From the NCBI RefSeq assembly GCF_030499575.1, contig NZ_JASTLC010000001.1, forward strand, positions 3,558,001 to 3,622,000: a DNA stretch of 64,000 nt. Direction: 5' to 3'. Position numbers and translations under genes: made by a program. The DNA comes from Streptomyces sp. DG2A-72. GTDB lineage: Bacteria; Actinomycetota; Actinomycetes; Streptomycetales; Streptomycetaceae. Positions 42,511 through 51,327 of this stretch are shown in pieces. The notes beneath the pieces were generated by a model, which worked only from the letters and a program-made list of their open reading frames with translations, had not been told where the DNA came from and did no database searches. Every line of letters begins with the position of its first letter. Positions within the stretch are counted from its first letter, which is position 1.

Positions 42511-42614
42511 ACGCCCGGCCGGATCCCGTGGGGGGAATCCGCACCGGGACATGGGAAGGCGCCCTGATCGTCGGCCCGTGGGGGGACCGGCGCAGGGCGC
42601 CTTCCTTCTTTTTT
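42511..42614 (+). ncRNA. Candidate small RNA with two hairpins showing the same 12-nt loop
   Basis: Hairpin one pairs CGGAT (42520-42524) with ATCCG (42537-42541) and presents the loop CCCGTGGGGGGA (42525-42536). Hairpin two pairs GGAAGGCGCCCT (42554-42565) with AGGGCGCCTTCC (42594-42605), with an inner stem GTCGG/CCGGC around the identical loop CCCGTGGGGGGA (42575-42586), then TTCTTTTTT. The loops are exactly 50 bases apart. A strong terminator with no gene before it and a repeated exposed loop argue for a regulatory RNA. The 5' end is not defined and may reach back to about 42280. From memory, small RNAs have been reported beside citrate synthase in S. coelicolor. Confidence 0.55.
42554..42614 (+). 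terminator. Strong intrinsic terminator of the candidate RNA
   Basis: Perfect 12-bp stem closed by an inner 5-bp stem and followed by nine bases of which eight are T. Such a T tract is rare in this genome. Confidence 0.85.
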
Positions 42615-42685
42615 GAGGCTCGGTTCGCTCCGGGGCGCGTCGGGCCCGCTGCAGTGAACGGCCAGCGCGCCCGGCGATGACAAGC

Positions 42686-42731
42686 TCAGCGAGCCTCGAC
42701 CGGAACGAAGTCGCGCTCGACCACGCCCGTG
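42686..42731 (-). repeat. Displaced 46-bp copy of the citrate synthase 3' end
   Basis: Identical over 46 bases to 42885-42930, including the stop codon and the codons for VERDFVPVEAR. Sequence on both sides differs. The span of 153 bp between the copies contains no supported gene. Confidence 0.9.
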
Positions 42732-42884
42732 GCCATGCCGGCCCGGGGACGACCCCCGGACCCCCGGCCGCAGCCTCCGGAGCCACCGCGCCCACGACAG
42801 CAGGACCCGGCACCCGCGCCCGAAACCACAGGGCAAGCCCCCGTGACGGGGCACCAGTGACCCGGCGCCCCTCACCGGCAGGTA

Positions 42885-42930
42885 TCAGCGAGCCTCGACC
42901 GGAACGAAGTCGCGCTCGACCACGCCCGTG
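42885..42930 (-). repeat. 46-bp direct repeat, copy within the citrate synthase gene
   Basis: Functional copy forming the last 14 codons and stop of citrate synthase; matches 42686-42731 perfectly in the same orientation. Confidence 0.9.
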
Positions 42931-44174
42931 TAGATCTGGCGCGGGCGGCCGATGCGGGAGCCCGGCTCCTTGATCATTTCGTGCCACTGGGCGATCCAGC
43001 CCGGGAGGCGGCCGAGGGCGAAGAGGACCGTGAACATCTCGGTCGGGAAGCCCATGGCGCGGTAGATCAGGCCGGTGTAGAAGTCGACGTTCGGGTAGAG
43101 GCTGCGCGAGACGAAGTAGTCGTCGGAGAGCGCGTGCTCCTCCAGCTTCAGCGCGATGTCCAGCAGTTCGTCGGACTTGCCGAGGGCCGAGAGGACGTCG
43201 TGCGCCGCCGCCTTGATGATCTTCGCGCGCGGGTCGAAGTTCTTGTAGACCCGGTGGCCGAAGCCCATCAGACGGACGCCGTCCTCCTTGTTCTTCACCT
43301 TGCGGATGAAGGAGTCGACATCGCCGCCGGAGGCCTGGATGCCCTCGAGCATCTCCAGGACGGACTGGTTGGCACCGCCGTGCAGCGGGCCCCACAGGGC
43401 GGAGATGCCGGCGGAGATCGAGGCGAACATGTTCGCCTGCGAGGAGCCGACCAGACGCACCGTGGAGGTGGAGCAGTTCTGCTCGTGGTCCGCGTGCAGG
43501 ATCAGCAGCTTGTCGAGGGCGGCGACGACGACCGGGTCGAGGTCGTACTCCTGGGCCGGCACCGAGAAGGTCATGCGCAGGAAGTTCTCGACGTACCCGA
43601 GGTCGTTGCGCGGGTAGACGAAGGGGTGGCCGATCGACTTCTTGTACGCGTACGCCGCGATCGTCGGGAGCTTGGCGAGCAGACGGATCGTGGAGAGGTT
43701 GCGCTGCCTCTCGTCGAACGGGTTGTGGCTGTCCTGGTAGAAGGTGGACAGCGCCGAGACGACCGACGACAGCATCGCCATCGGGTGGGCGTCGCGCGGG
43801 AAGCCCTTGTAGAAGTTCTTGACGTCCTCGTGCAGCAGGGTGTGCTGCGTGATGTCGTTCTGGAACGTGGTGAGCTCGTCGACCGTCGGCAGCTCGCCGT
43901 TGATCAGCAGGTAGGCAACCTCCAGGAACGTGGAGCGCTCGGCCAGCTGCTCGATCGGATAGCCGCGGTACCGCAGAATGCCCGCTTCGCCGTCCAGATA
44001 GGTAATGGCGGATTTGTACGCGGCGGTGTTGCCGTAACCGCTGTCCAGCGTCACCAGACCGGTCTGGGCGCGGAGCTTGCCGATGTCGAAGCCCTTGTCA
44101 CCGACGGTGCTGTCGATCACCGGGTAGGTGTACTCGCCGTCGCCGTACCGCAGTACTACAGAGTTGTCGCTCAC
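42885..44174 (-). CDS. gltA: Citrate synthase
   Basis: Condenses acetyl-CoA and oxaloacetate at the entry to the TCA cycle (429 residues, type II hexameric length). Conserved regions are YRGYPIEQLAERSTFLEVAY, the active-site histidines in LHADHEQNCSTSTVRLVGSS and MGFGHRVYKNFDPRA, and LYPNVDFYTGLIYRAMGFPT. The catalytic aspartate lies in the YPNVDFYTG block. GTG 44174 has GAGGGAAG just upstream; an in-frame GTG at 44186 is an alternative. It follows recD2 by 230 bp with its own palindrome-rich leader. The name citA is used in Streptomyces. Confidence 0.95.
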   Translation of the reverse strand: MSDNSVVLRYGDGEYTYPVIDSTVGDKGFDIGKLRAQTGLVTLDSGYGNTAAYKSAITYLDGEAGILRYRGYPIEQLAERSTFLEVAYLLINGELPTVDELTTFQNDITQHTLLHEDVKNFYKGFPRDAHPMAMLSSVVSALSTFYQDSHNPFDERQRNLSTIRLLAKLPTIAAYAYKKSIGHPFVYPRNDLGYVENFLRMTFSVPAQEYDLDPVVVAALDKLLILHADHEQNCSTSTVRLVGSSQANMFASISAGISALWGPLHGGANQSVLEMLEGIQASGGDVDSFIRKVKNKEDGVRLMGFGHRVYKNFDPRAKIIKAAAHDVLSALGKSDELLDIALKLEEHALSDDYFVSRSLYPNVDFYTGLIYRAMGFPTEMFTVLFALGRLPGWIAQWHEMIKEPGSRIGRPRQIYTGVVERDFVPVEAR

Positions 44175-44250
44175 GTCTTCCCTCACCGACGTTGTGCCTC
44201 ATCTTCGAGGTTGCCCTGACTGTCTCTACCATCCCCCATTTGGCGCAGGT

Positions 44251-44303
44251 GAGTGCACTCGGGGTCGACCATTGGGCCTATTGGCGGCACTGAGTGCCGC
44301 CAA
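44251..44303. promoter_or_regulatory. Palindromes upstream of citrate synthase
   Basis: Arms TTGGCGGCACT (44281-44291) and AGTGCCGCCAA (44293-44303) form a perfect 23-bp palindrome around one base. A second palindrome, GAGTGCACTC, lies at 44251-44260, and TGATCGATCA is further upstream at 44366-44375. They lie 77-200 bp before the start codon and may be operators or a leader hairpin. Confidence 0.55.
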
Positions 44304-44404
44304 CTGTTCATCCTGCCCCTTCTTGTTCCCCATCTGCTAGTGCTGTGTGACCCAAACGACTCATTTGATCGATCATTTTTCGCGCCACCCCGCCCGGCCC
44401 CTCG

Positions 44405-46678
44405 TCAGCCCTCCAGGGGCCGCGGCGAGAGCCTGAAGTCGAGGGCCGTACAGCGGCGTCCCGCCGACACCGTGCGCACCGCCTGTCCGATCGCCTTGCG
44501 TGAACCGACGAGGACGACCAGCTTCTTGGCCCGGGTCACCGCGGTGTACAGCAGATTCCGCTGGAGCATCATCCAGGCCCCGGTGGTGACCGGGATCACC
44601 ACCGCCGGATATTCACTCCCCTGCGAGCGATGAATCGTCACCGCGTATGCATGGGCCAGTTCGTCCAGTTCGTCGAATTCGTACGGAACCTCCTCGTCTT
44701 CGTCGGTCAGCACCGTGAGGCGCTGGTCGACCGGGTCGAGCGAGGTGACCACGCCGACGGTGCCGTTGAAGACACCGTTCTTGCCTTTCTCGTAATTGTT
44801 GCGAATCTGGGTGACCTTGTCGCCGACCCGGAAGACACGGCCGCCGAACCGCTTCTCGGACAGGTCGGGGCGGCCGGGTGTGATCGCCTGCTGGAGCAGG
44901 CCGTTGAGGTTGCCGGCGCCCGCGGGCCCCCGGTGCATGGGGGCGAGCACCTGGACGTCACGGCGCGGGTCGAGCCCGAACTTGGCCGGAATCCGCCGTG
45001 CCGCCACGTCCACCGTGAGTCGGCCGGCCTCCTCCGTGTCGTCCTCGACGAAGAGGAAGAAGTCCTTCATGCCGTCGGTGACCGGATGCTGCCCGGAGTT
45101 GATCCGGTGCGCGTTCGTCACCACGCCCGACTGCTGGGCCTGGCGGAACACACGCGTGAGGCGGACGGCGGGGATCGGGCCGCCCTCGGCCAGCAGATCG
45201 CGCAGCACCTCGCCGGCGCCGACGCTGGGGAGCTGGTCGACGTCCCCGACGAAGAGCAGGTGGGCCCCCGGCGGTACCGCCTTCACCAGTTTGTTGGCGA
45301 GCAGGAGGTCCAGCATCGAGGCCTCGTCCACCACCACCAGGTCGGCGTCCAGAGGCCGGTCCTTGTCGTAGGCGGCGTCCCCGCCGGGCTTCAGTTCCAG
45401 CAGGCGGTGGACGGTGGAGGCCTCGGCGCCGGTGAGTTCGGCGAGGCGTTTGGCGGCGCGGCCGGTGGGGGCGGCGAGGACGACCTTCGCCTTCTTGGCG
45501 CGGGCCAGTTCCACGACGGACCTGACCGTGAAGGACTTGCCACAGCCCGGCCCGCCGGTGAGCACCGCGACCTTCTTCGTCAGCGCCAGCTTGACGGCGG
45601 CCTCCTGCTCGGGGGCGAGCTCGGCGCCCGTACGGCCCTTCAGCCAGCCGAGCGCCTTGTCCCAGGCCACGTCATGGAAGCCGGGCATCCGGTCCTCGTC
45701 GGTGCGCAGGAGGCGCAACAGCTGGGCGGAGAGGGAGAGTTCGGCGCGGTGGAAGGGGACGAGGTAGATCGCGGTGACCGGCTCACCGTGCTGACCGGGC
45801 ACCTGCTCGCGTACGACGCCGGGCTCGCCGGATTCCTCGTCGGGCTGGGCCAGTTCGGCGAGGCACTCGATGACCAGGCCGGTGTCGACCTGCAGCAGCT
45901 TCACCGCGTCGGCGATCAGCTGCTCCTCGGGCAGGAAGCAGTGCCCTTGGTCGGTGGACTGCGAAAGGGCGTACTGCAGGCCCGCCTTGACCCGCTCCGG
46001 GCTGTCGTGCGGGATGCCGACGGACTGGGCGATCTTGTCGGCGGTGAGGAAGCCGATGCCCCAGACGTCGGAGGCGAGGCGATAGGGCTGGTTCTTCACC
46101 ACGGAGATGGAGGCGTCGCCGTACTTCTTGTAGATGCGGACGGCGATGGACGTGGACACCTCCACCGTCTGCAGAAAGAGCATGACCTCCTTGATCGCCT
46201 TCTGCTCCTCCCAGGCGTCGGCGATCTTCTTGGTCCGCTTGGGACCGAGCCCGGGGACCTCGATGAGCCGCTTGGGCTCCTCCTCGATGATCTGCAGGGT
46301 GTCCAGGCCGAAGTGCTGGGTGATCCGGTCGGCGAAGACCGGCCCGATGCCCTTGACCAGCCCGGAGCCGAGATAGCGGCGGATGCCCTGGACGGTGGCC
46401 GGGAGGACCGTCGTGTAGTTCTCGACGGTGAACTGCTTGCCGTACTGCGGGTGCGAGCCCCAGCGGCCCTCCAACCGCAGCGACTCCCCGACCTGGGCCC
46501 CGAGCAGCGCACCGACGACGGTCAGCAGATCCCCGCCGCCACGGCCGGTGTCGACCCGGGCGACCGTGTAGCCGTTCTCCTCGTTGGCATACGTGATCCG
46601 CTCCAGGACGCCTTCGAGTACGGCCAGGTGCCGTTCCCCCTGCGCTGCCTGCTTCGGACCGCCCGCCTGATTCGACAT
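44405..46678 (-). CDS. recD2: RecD2-type ATP-dependent 5'-3' DNA helicase
   Basis: Superfamily 1B helicase of 757 residues, the stand-alone RecD2 form without RecB/RecC. The N-terminal OB-like region (LEGVLERITYANEENGYTVA) and helix-hairpin-helix stretch (IEVPGLGPKRTKKIADAWEE) are characteristic. Helicase motifs: Walker A TGGPGCGKSFTVRS, Walker B VVDEASMLDLLLANKL, GDVDQLPSVGAGEVLRDLL, and motif VI HRSQGSEYPAVVIPV. It probably acts in repair or replication-fork processing. It is divergent from the LacI gene. Confidence 0.9.
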   Translation of the reverse strand: MSNQAGGPKQAAQGERHLAVLEGVLERITYANEENGYTVARVDTGRGGGDLLTVVGALLGAQVGESLRLEGRWGSHPQYGKQFTVENYTTVLPATVQGIRRYLGSGLVKGIGPVFADRITQHFGLDTLQIIEEEPKRLIEVPGLGPKRTKKIADAWEEQKAIKEVMLFLQTVEVSTSIAVRIYKKYGDASISVVKNQPYRLASDVWGIGFLTADKIAQSVGIPHDSPERVKAGLQYALSQSTDQGHCFLPEEQLIADAVKLLQVDTGLVIECLAELAQPDEESGEPGVVREQVPGQHGEPVTAIYLVPFHRAELSLSAQLLRLLRTDEDRMPGFHDVAWDKALGWLKGRTGAELAPEQEAAVKLALTKKVAVLTGGPGCGKSFTVRSVVELARAKKAKVVLAAPTGRAAKRLAELTGAEASTVHRLLELKPGGDAAYDKDRPLDADLVVVDEASMLDLLLANKLVKAVPPGAHLLFVGDVDQLPSVGAGEVLRDLLAEGGPIPAVRLTRVFRQAQQSGVVTNAHRINSGQHPVTDGMKDFFLFVEDDTEEAGRLTVDVAARRIPAKFGLDPRRDVQVLAPMHRGPAGAGNLNGLLQQAITPGRPDLSEKRFGGRVFRVGDKVTQIRNNYEKGKNGVFNGTVGVVTSLDPVDQRLTVLTDEDEEVPYEFDELDELAHAYAVTIHRSQGSEYPAVVIPVTTGAWMMLQRNLLYTAVTRAKKLVVLVGSRKAIGQAVRTVSAGRRCTALDFRLSPRPLEG

Positions 46679-46740
46679 GATCCGACGCTACCGCCCGGCA
46701 CTGACATCACGATCTGGTCTCGCACCCTTGCCAACCTTCG

Positions 46741-46787
46741 TGTAATCGATTCCAATCCTCTGTACGCAATCGATGTAATCGATTCCA
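46741..46787. promoter_or_regulatory. Twin LacI-type operators before the ribose regulator
   Basis: TGTAATCGATTCCA occurs at 46741-46754 and 46774-46787, 33 bp apart (about three helical turns), with a further half CAATCGAT overlapping the second. The AATCGATT core is palindromic. Autoregulation by the adjacent LacI protein is likely. Confidence 0.65.
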
Positions 46788-46813
46788 TGCATCCACGAGG
46801 AGGTGGAGCGGCG

Positions 46814-47827
46814 ATGGCGGGCATCAAGGACGTCGCTGCCGAGGCGGGGGTTTCCGTCGCCACGGTGTCGCGTGTCCTGAACGACCATCCGTCGGTCAGC
46901 GCGGACGCGCGCACGCGCGTGCTGGCCGCCGTCGAGACGCTGGACTACCGTCCGAACGCCGTCGCCCGCTCGCTGCGTACCGACCAGACCCACACCCTCG
47001 GCCTGGTCATCAGCGATGTGCTGAACCCGTACTTCACCGAGCTGGCCCGCTCCGTCGAGGAGGAGGCCCGCGCGCTCGGCTACAGCGTGATCATCGGGAA
47101 CGCCGACGAGCGGCCCGAATTGCAGGACCACCACGTGCGGAATCTGCTCGACCGGCGGATCGACGGGCTGCTGGTCTCCCCCACCGACGGCGGCTCCCCG
47201 CTGATGCTGGACGCCGCGCGCAGGACGCCGATGGTGTTCGTGGACCGGTGGATTCCGGGTGTCGACGTACCCGTGGTGCGCGCCGACGGGCGGGCCGCCG
47301 TACGGGATCTCGTCGCGCATCTGCACGGGCTCGGCCATCGGCGGCTCGCCATCATCGCGGGCCCCGCCGCCACCACCACCGGCAGCGAGCGCGTCGAGGC
47401 CTTCCGTCAGGCCCTGGCCGAGTACGGGATTCCGCTCCCGGACGCCTACATAGGACAGGGCGACTTCCAGGCCGAGAGCGGACGCCGGGTCACCGACGGC
47501 TTCCTCGATCTGGCCGAGCCGCCCGAGGTCGTCTTCGCCGCCGACAACCTGATGGCGCTCGGCGCGCTGGACGCCGTACGCGCGCGCGGGCTGCGAGTGC
47601 CACGTGACATAGCGCTGGCCGCGTTCGACGACATCCGCTGGTTCGTGCACACCGATCCCCCGATCACCGCCATCGCCCAGCCGACCGGCGAGCTGGGCCG
47701 GGCCGCCGTCCGGGCGCTCGTCGACCGCATCGAAGGGCGGCCCGGCGAGTCCGTCACTCTCGCCGCCCGGCTCGTCGTACGCCGCTCGTGCGGCGAGAAC
47801 CCCGAACAGAACAGGAGCACGTCGTGA
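46814..47827 (+). CDS. LacI-family repressor of the ribose operon
   Basis: Regulator of 337 residues. The N-terminal HTH and hinge are IKDVAAEAGVSVATVSRVLN and YRPNAVARSLRTDQTHTLGL; the rest is a periplasmic-binding-like sugar domain (FVDRWIPGVDVPVVRADGRA, VVFAADNLMALGALDAVRAR). Its stop overlaps the ABC ATPase start as GTGA, so it is the first gene of the operon it probably controls. The effector is likely ribose or a phosphorylated form. Confidence 0.9.
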   Translation: MAGIKDVAAEAGVSVATVSRVLNDHPSVSADARTRVLAAVETLDYRPNAVARSLRTDQTHTLGLVISDVLNPYFTELARSVEEEARALGYSVIIGNADERPELQDHHVRNLLDRRIDGLLVSPTDGGSPLMLDAARRTPMVFVDRWIPGVDVPVVRADGRAAVRDLVAHLHGLGHRRLAIIAGPAATTTGSERVEAFRQALAEYGIPLPDAYIGQGDFQAESGRRVTDGFLDLAEPPEVVFAADNLMALGALDAVRARGLRVPRDIALAAFDDIRWFVHTDPPITAIAQPTGELGRAAVRALVDRIEGRPGESVTLAARLVVRRSCGENPEQNRSTS

Positions 47828-49344
47828 GCAACGAGGACGAGTTGCTGCGCATCGAGGGCATACGCAAGTCCTTCCCCGGTGTGGTCGCGCTCGACGGCGT
47901 CGACTTCGACCTGCGCCGGGGCGAGGTGCATGTGCTGCTCGGCGAGAACGGCGCCGGCAAGAGCACGCTGATCAAGATGCTGTCGGGCGCCTACCACCCC
48001 GACGGGGGCCGCGTCCTGGTCGACGGCAAGGAGACGCACATCCGCGGGGCGCAGGACGCCGAGCGGCTGGGCATCGCCACCATCTACCAGGAGTTCAACC
48101 TCGTTCCCGATCTGACGGTCGCCGAGAACATCTTCCTGGGCCGCCAGCCGCGCCGCTACGGGATGATCGACCGCAAGCGGATGGAGGCCGAGGCCGCCGT
48201 CCTGCTGGAGCGGGTCGGCGTCAACGTGTCGCCCCGCGCGCGTGTCCGTGAACTCGGCATCGCCCGCCTCCAGATGGTCGAGATCGCGAAGGCACTCAGC
48301 CTCCACGCGCGCGTGCTCATCATGGACGAGCCGACCGCCGTGCTCACCTCCGAGGAGGTCGAGAAGCTCTTCTCCATCGTGCGCACGCTGCGCGAGGACG
48401 GCGTCGGCATCGTCTTCATCACGCATCACCTGGAGGAGATCGCCGCCCTCGGAGACCGGGTCACGGTCATCCGGGACGGCAGGTCCGTCGGACAGGTCCC
48501 CGCCGCCACGCCCGAGGACGAGCTCGTACGCCTGATGGTCGGGCGGTCGATCGACCAGCAGTACCCGCGGGAGCGCGCCGACACCGGGGACGCCCTGCTC
48601 AAGGTGGAGGGGCTCACCAGGGACGGCGTCTTCCACGACGTGTCCTTCGAGGTGCGCGCCGGTGAGGTCGTCGGGATCGCCGGGCTCGTGGGAGCCGGTC
48701 GTACGGAGGTCGTGCGGGCCGTGTTCGGCGCCGACCCGTACGACAAGGGCGCCGTGAAGGTCTCCGGTTCCCCGGTTCCCAAGTACGACGTCAACGCGGC
48801 GATGACCGCGGGCATCGGGCTGATCCCCGAGGACCGCAAGGGCCAGGGCCTGGTGCTCGATGCCTCCGTCGAGGAGAACCTCGGTCTGGTCACGATGCGG
48901 GCCGCCTCCCGTGCCGGTCTCGTCGACCTCAGGGGGCAGCGCGAGGCCGCCGCGCGCATCGCAGGGCAGCTCGGCGTGCGGATGGCCGGACTCGGCCAGC
49001 ACGTACGGACGTTGTCCGGTGGCAACCAGCAGAAGGTCGTCATCGGCAAATGGCTGCTCGCCGACACCAAGGTGCTGATCCTCGACGAGCCGACGCGCGG
49101 GATCGACGTGGGCGCCAAGGTCGAGATCTACCAGCTGATCAATGAACTGACGGCCGCCGGTGCCGCCGTACTGATGATCTCCAGCGATCTGCCCGAGGTG
49201 CTCGGCATGAGCGACCGGGTGCTGGTGATGGCCCAGGGCCGGATCGCGGGCGAACTGGCCGCCGACGAAGCAACGCAGGACGCGGTGATGGCGCTCGCCG
49301 TCAGCACGCCCACGACAGAAAGGGAGGCCACCCGTGGCCGCTGA
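47824..49344 (+). CDS. rbsA: Ribose-type ABC importer ATPase with two ATPase domains
   Basis: Cytoplasmic energy subunit of a CUT2 sugar importer (506 residues). Domain one has Walker [16 protein letters not shown]-loop [13 protein letters not shown] and Walker [19 protein letters not shown]. Domain two has the degenerate glycine loop [16 protein letters not shown], signature [15 protein letters not shown] and [15 protein letters not shown], as in RbsA. GTG 47824 has AGGAG 7 bases upstream. It overlaps the next gene by 11 bp. Confidence 0.9.
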   Translation: MSNEDELLRIEGIRKSFPGVVALDGVDFDLRRGEVHVLLGENGAGKSTLIKMLSGAYHPDGGRVLVDGKETHIRGAQDAERLGIATIYQEFNLVPDLTVAENIFLGRQPRRYGMIDRKRMEAEAAVLLERVGVNVSPRARVRELGIARLQMVEIAKALSLHARVLIMDEPTAVLTSEEVEKLFSIVRTLREDGVGIVFITHHLEEIAALGDRVTVIRDGRSVGQVPAATPEDELVRLMVGRSIDQQYPRERADTGDALLKVEGLTRDGVFHDVSFEVRAGEVVGIAGLVGAGRTEVVRAVFGADPYDKGAVKVSGSPVPKYDVNAAMTAGIGLIPEDRKGQGLVLDASVEENLGLVTMRAASRAGLVDLRGQREAAARIAGQLGVRMAGLGQHVRTLSGGNQQKVVIGKWLLADTKVLILDEPTRGIDVGAKVEIYQLINELTAAGAAVLMISSDLPEVLGMSDRVLVMAQGRIAGELAADEATQDAVMALAVSTPTTEREATRGR

Positions 49345-51280
49345 CACGCTCAAGAGCACATCGGGCGCGAGTGGCGCCTCGGGGCTTCGCCGCCTCCTGC
49401 TCGACAACGGCGCGCTGACCGCGCTGATCGTCCTCGTCATCGCCATGTCGGCGCTGTCCGGCGACTTCCTGACGACGGACAACCTCCTCAACGTCGGCGT
49501 CCAGGCGGCCGTGACCGCCATCCTCGCCTTCGGCGTGACCTTCGTGATCGTCTCGGCGGGCATCGACCTGTCGGTGGGCTCGGTCGCCGCGCTGTCGGCC
49601 ACCGTCCTTGCCTGGAGCGCCACTTCGGAAGGGATTCCGGTCCCGATAGCGGTCGTCCTCGCCGTCGCCACCGGTATCGCGTGCGGCCTGGTCAACGGCT
49701 TCCTGATCTCGTACGGCAAACTCCCGCCGTTCATCGCGACGCTCGCCATGCTCTCCGTGGCCCGCGGTCTGTCCCTGGTGATCTCGCAGGGCTCCCCCAT
49801 CGCCTTCCCGGACTCCGTCTCGCACCTCGGTGACACGCTCGGCGGCTGGCTGCCCGTGCCCGTGCTCGTGATGGTCGTCATGGGGCTCATCACGGCCTTC
49901 GTGCTGGGACGGACGTACATCGGCCGCTCGATGTACGCGATCGGCGGCAACGAGGAAGCGGCCCGGCTGTCGGGTCTGCGGGTGAAGAAGCAGAAGCTCG
50001 CGATCTACGCCTTCTCCGGGCTGTTCGCCGCCGCCGCGGGCATCGTGCTCGCCTCGCGGCTGTCCTCCGCGCAGCCGCAGGCCGCGCAGGGGTACGAACT
50101 GGACGCGATCGCCGCGGTCGTCATCGGTGGCGCCTCGCTCGCCGGCGGTACCGGCAAGGCGTCCGGCACGCTGATCGGCGCGCTGATCCTGGCGGTGCTG
50201 CGCAACGGCCTCAACCTCCTGTCGGTGTCCGCCTTCTGGCAGCAGGTCGTCATCGGTGTCGTGATCGCGCTGGCGGTGCTGCTGGACACCGTGCGCCGCA
50301 AGGCCGGGGCGACTCCGGTGACGACCGGCGGGGGCGGCAACAAGGGCAAGCAGGCGGTGACGTACCTCCTCGCCGCCGTGGTCGCGGCGGCGACAGTCGG
50401 CGCCACCTCCCTCCTGCACACCGGCTCGTCGAGTGCGGCCCAGCAGAAGGTGGGCCTGTCCCTGTCGACCCTCAACAACCCCTTCTTCGTGCAGATCCGG
50501 GCCGGTGCCCAGGAGGAGGCGAAGAAGCTGGGCGTCGACCTGACCGTCACCGACGCGCAGAACGACGCCTCGCAACAGGCCAACCAGCTGCAGAACTTCA
50601 CCAGCGAGGGCCTCGGCTCGATCATCGTGAACCCGGTCGACTCGGACGCGGCGGGCCCGGCGGTACAGGCCGCCAACCAGGCCGGCATCCCCGTCGTCGG
50701 CGTCGACCGCGGCGTCAACAACGCGGAGACCGCCGCGCTGGTCGCCTCCGACAACGTCGAGGGCGGCAAGCTGGGCGCCAAGGCACTCGCCGAGAAGCTG
50801 GGCGGCCAGGGCACGATCGTGATCCTCCAGGGCCAGGCCGGTACGTCCGCCAGCCGTGAGCGGGGCGCGGGCTTCGCGGCCGGGCTGAAGGCCTACCCGG
50901 GCATCAAGGTCGTCGCCAAGCAGCCCGCGGACTTCGACCGCACCAAGGGCCTCGACGTGATGACGAACCTCCTCCAGGCCCACCCCGACATCGACGGGGT
51001 CTTCGCCGAGAACGACGAGATGGCGCTCGGCGCGATCAAGGCGCTGGGGTCGAAGGCCGGGAAGTCGGTCCAGGTCGTCGGTTTCGACGGCACTCCGGAC
51101 GGTCTGAAGGCAGTCGAGACAGGCACGCTGTACGCATCCGTGGCGCAGCAGCCCAAGCAACTCGGGAAGATCGCCGTGGACAACGCCGTCCGGGCGGCCG
51201 AGGGGAAGAACGTCAGCACGACGGTGAAGGTGCCGGTGAAGGTGGTCACGAAGGAGAACGTGGCCGGCTTCGGCGGCTGA
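49334..51280 (+). CDS. Fused ribose permease and substrate-binding protein (RbsC-RbsB)
   Basis: One chain of 648 residues combining two importer parts. Residues 1-330 form the CUT2 permease with about eight to ten membrane segments ([58 protein letters not shown]). A Gly-rich linker and another membrane segment ([20 protein letters not shown], near 343-362) lead to the type I binding protein (residues 375-648): [64 protein letters not shown]. The binding domain is thus tethered to the permease on the outer face. The fusion is in one frame with no sign of a lost stop. Confidence 0.88.
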   Translation: MAADTLKSTSGASGASGLRRLLLDNGALTALIVLVIAMSALSGDFLTTDNLLNVGVQAAVTAILAFGVTFVIVSAGIDLSVGSVAALSATVLAWSATSEGIPVPIAVVLAVATGIACGLVNGFLISYGKLPPFIATLAMLSVARGLSLVISQGSPIAFPDSVSHLGDTLGGWLPVPVLVMVVMGLITAFVLGRTYIGRSMYAIGGNEEAARLSGLRVKKQKLAIYAFSGLFAAAAGIVLASRLSSAQPQAAQGYELDAIAAVVIGGASLAGGTGKASGTLIGALILAVLRNGLNLLSVSAFWQQVVIGVVIALAVLLDTVRRKAGATPVTTGGGGNKGKQAVTYLLAAVVAAATVGATSLLHTGSSSAAQQKVGLSLSTLNNPFFVQIRAGAQEEAKKLGVDLTVTDAQNDASQQANQLQNFTSEGLGSIIVNPVDSDAAGPAVQAANQAGIPVVGVDRGVNNAETAALVASDNVEGGKLGAKALAEKLGGQGTIVILQGQAGTSASRERGAGFAAGLKAYPGIKVVAKQPADFDRTKGLDVMTNLLQAHPDIDGVFAENDEMALGAIKALGSKAGKSVQVVGFDGTPDGLKAVETGTLYASVAQQPKQLGKIAVDNAVRAAEGKNVSTTVKVPVKVVTKENVAGFGG

Positions 51281-51327
51281 CCGGACCTCAACCGAAACCG
51301 ACTCGGACCGAATCGGGGAGACATTTC

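Noticed and set aside
42326-42616. A 96-residue frame across the region after copA
   Set aside because: It runs through both hairpins and into the terminator T tract, has odd composition and no family resemblance. A structured RNA explains the sequence better.
42505-42884. Extended reverse frames downstream of citrate synthase
   Set aside because: They exist only because the 46-bp repeat and high G+C keep frames open; no start with a ribosome site and no recognisable domain.
47824-51280. Reading the CUT2 transporter as an inositol importer
   Set aside because: CUT2 systems can carry inositol, but direct linkage to rbsK and rbsD makes ribose the better call.
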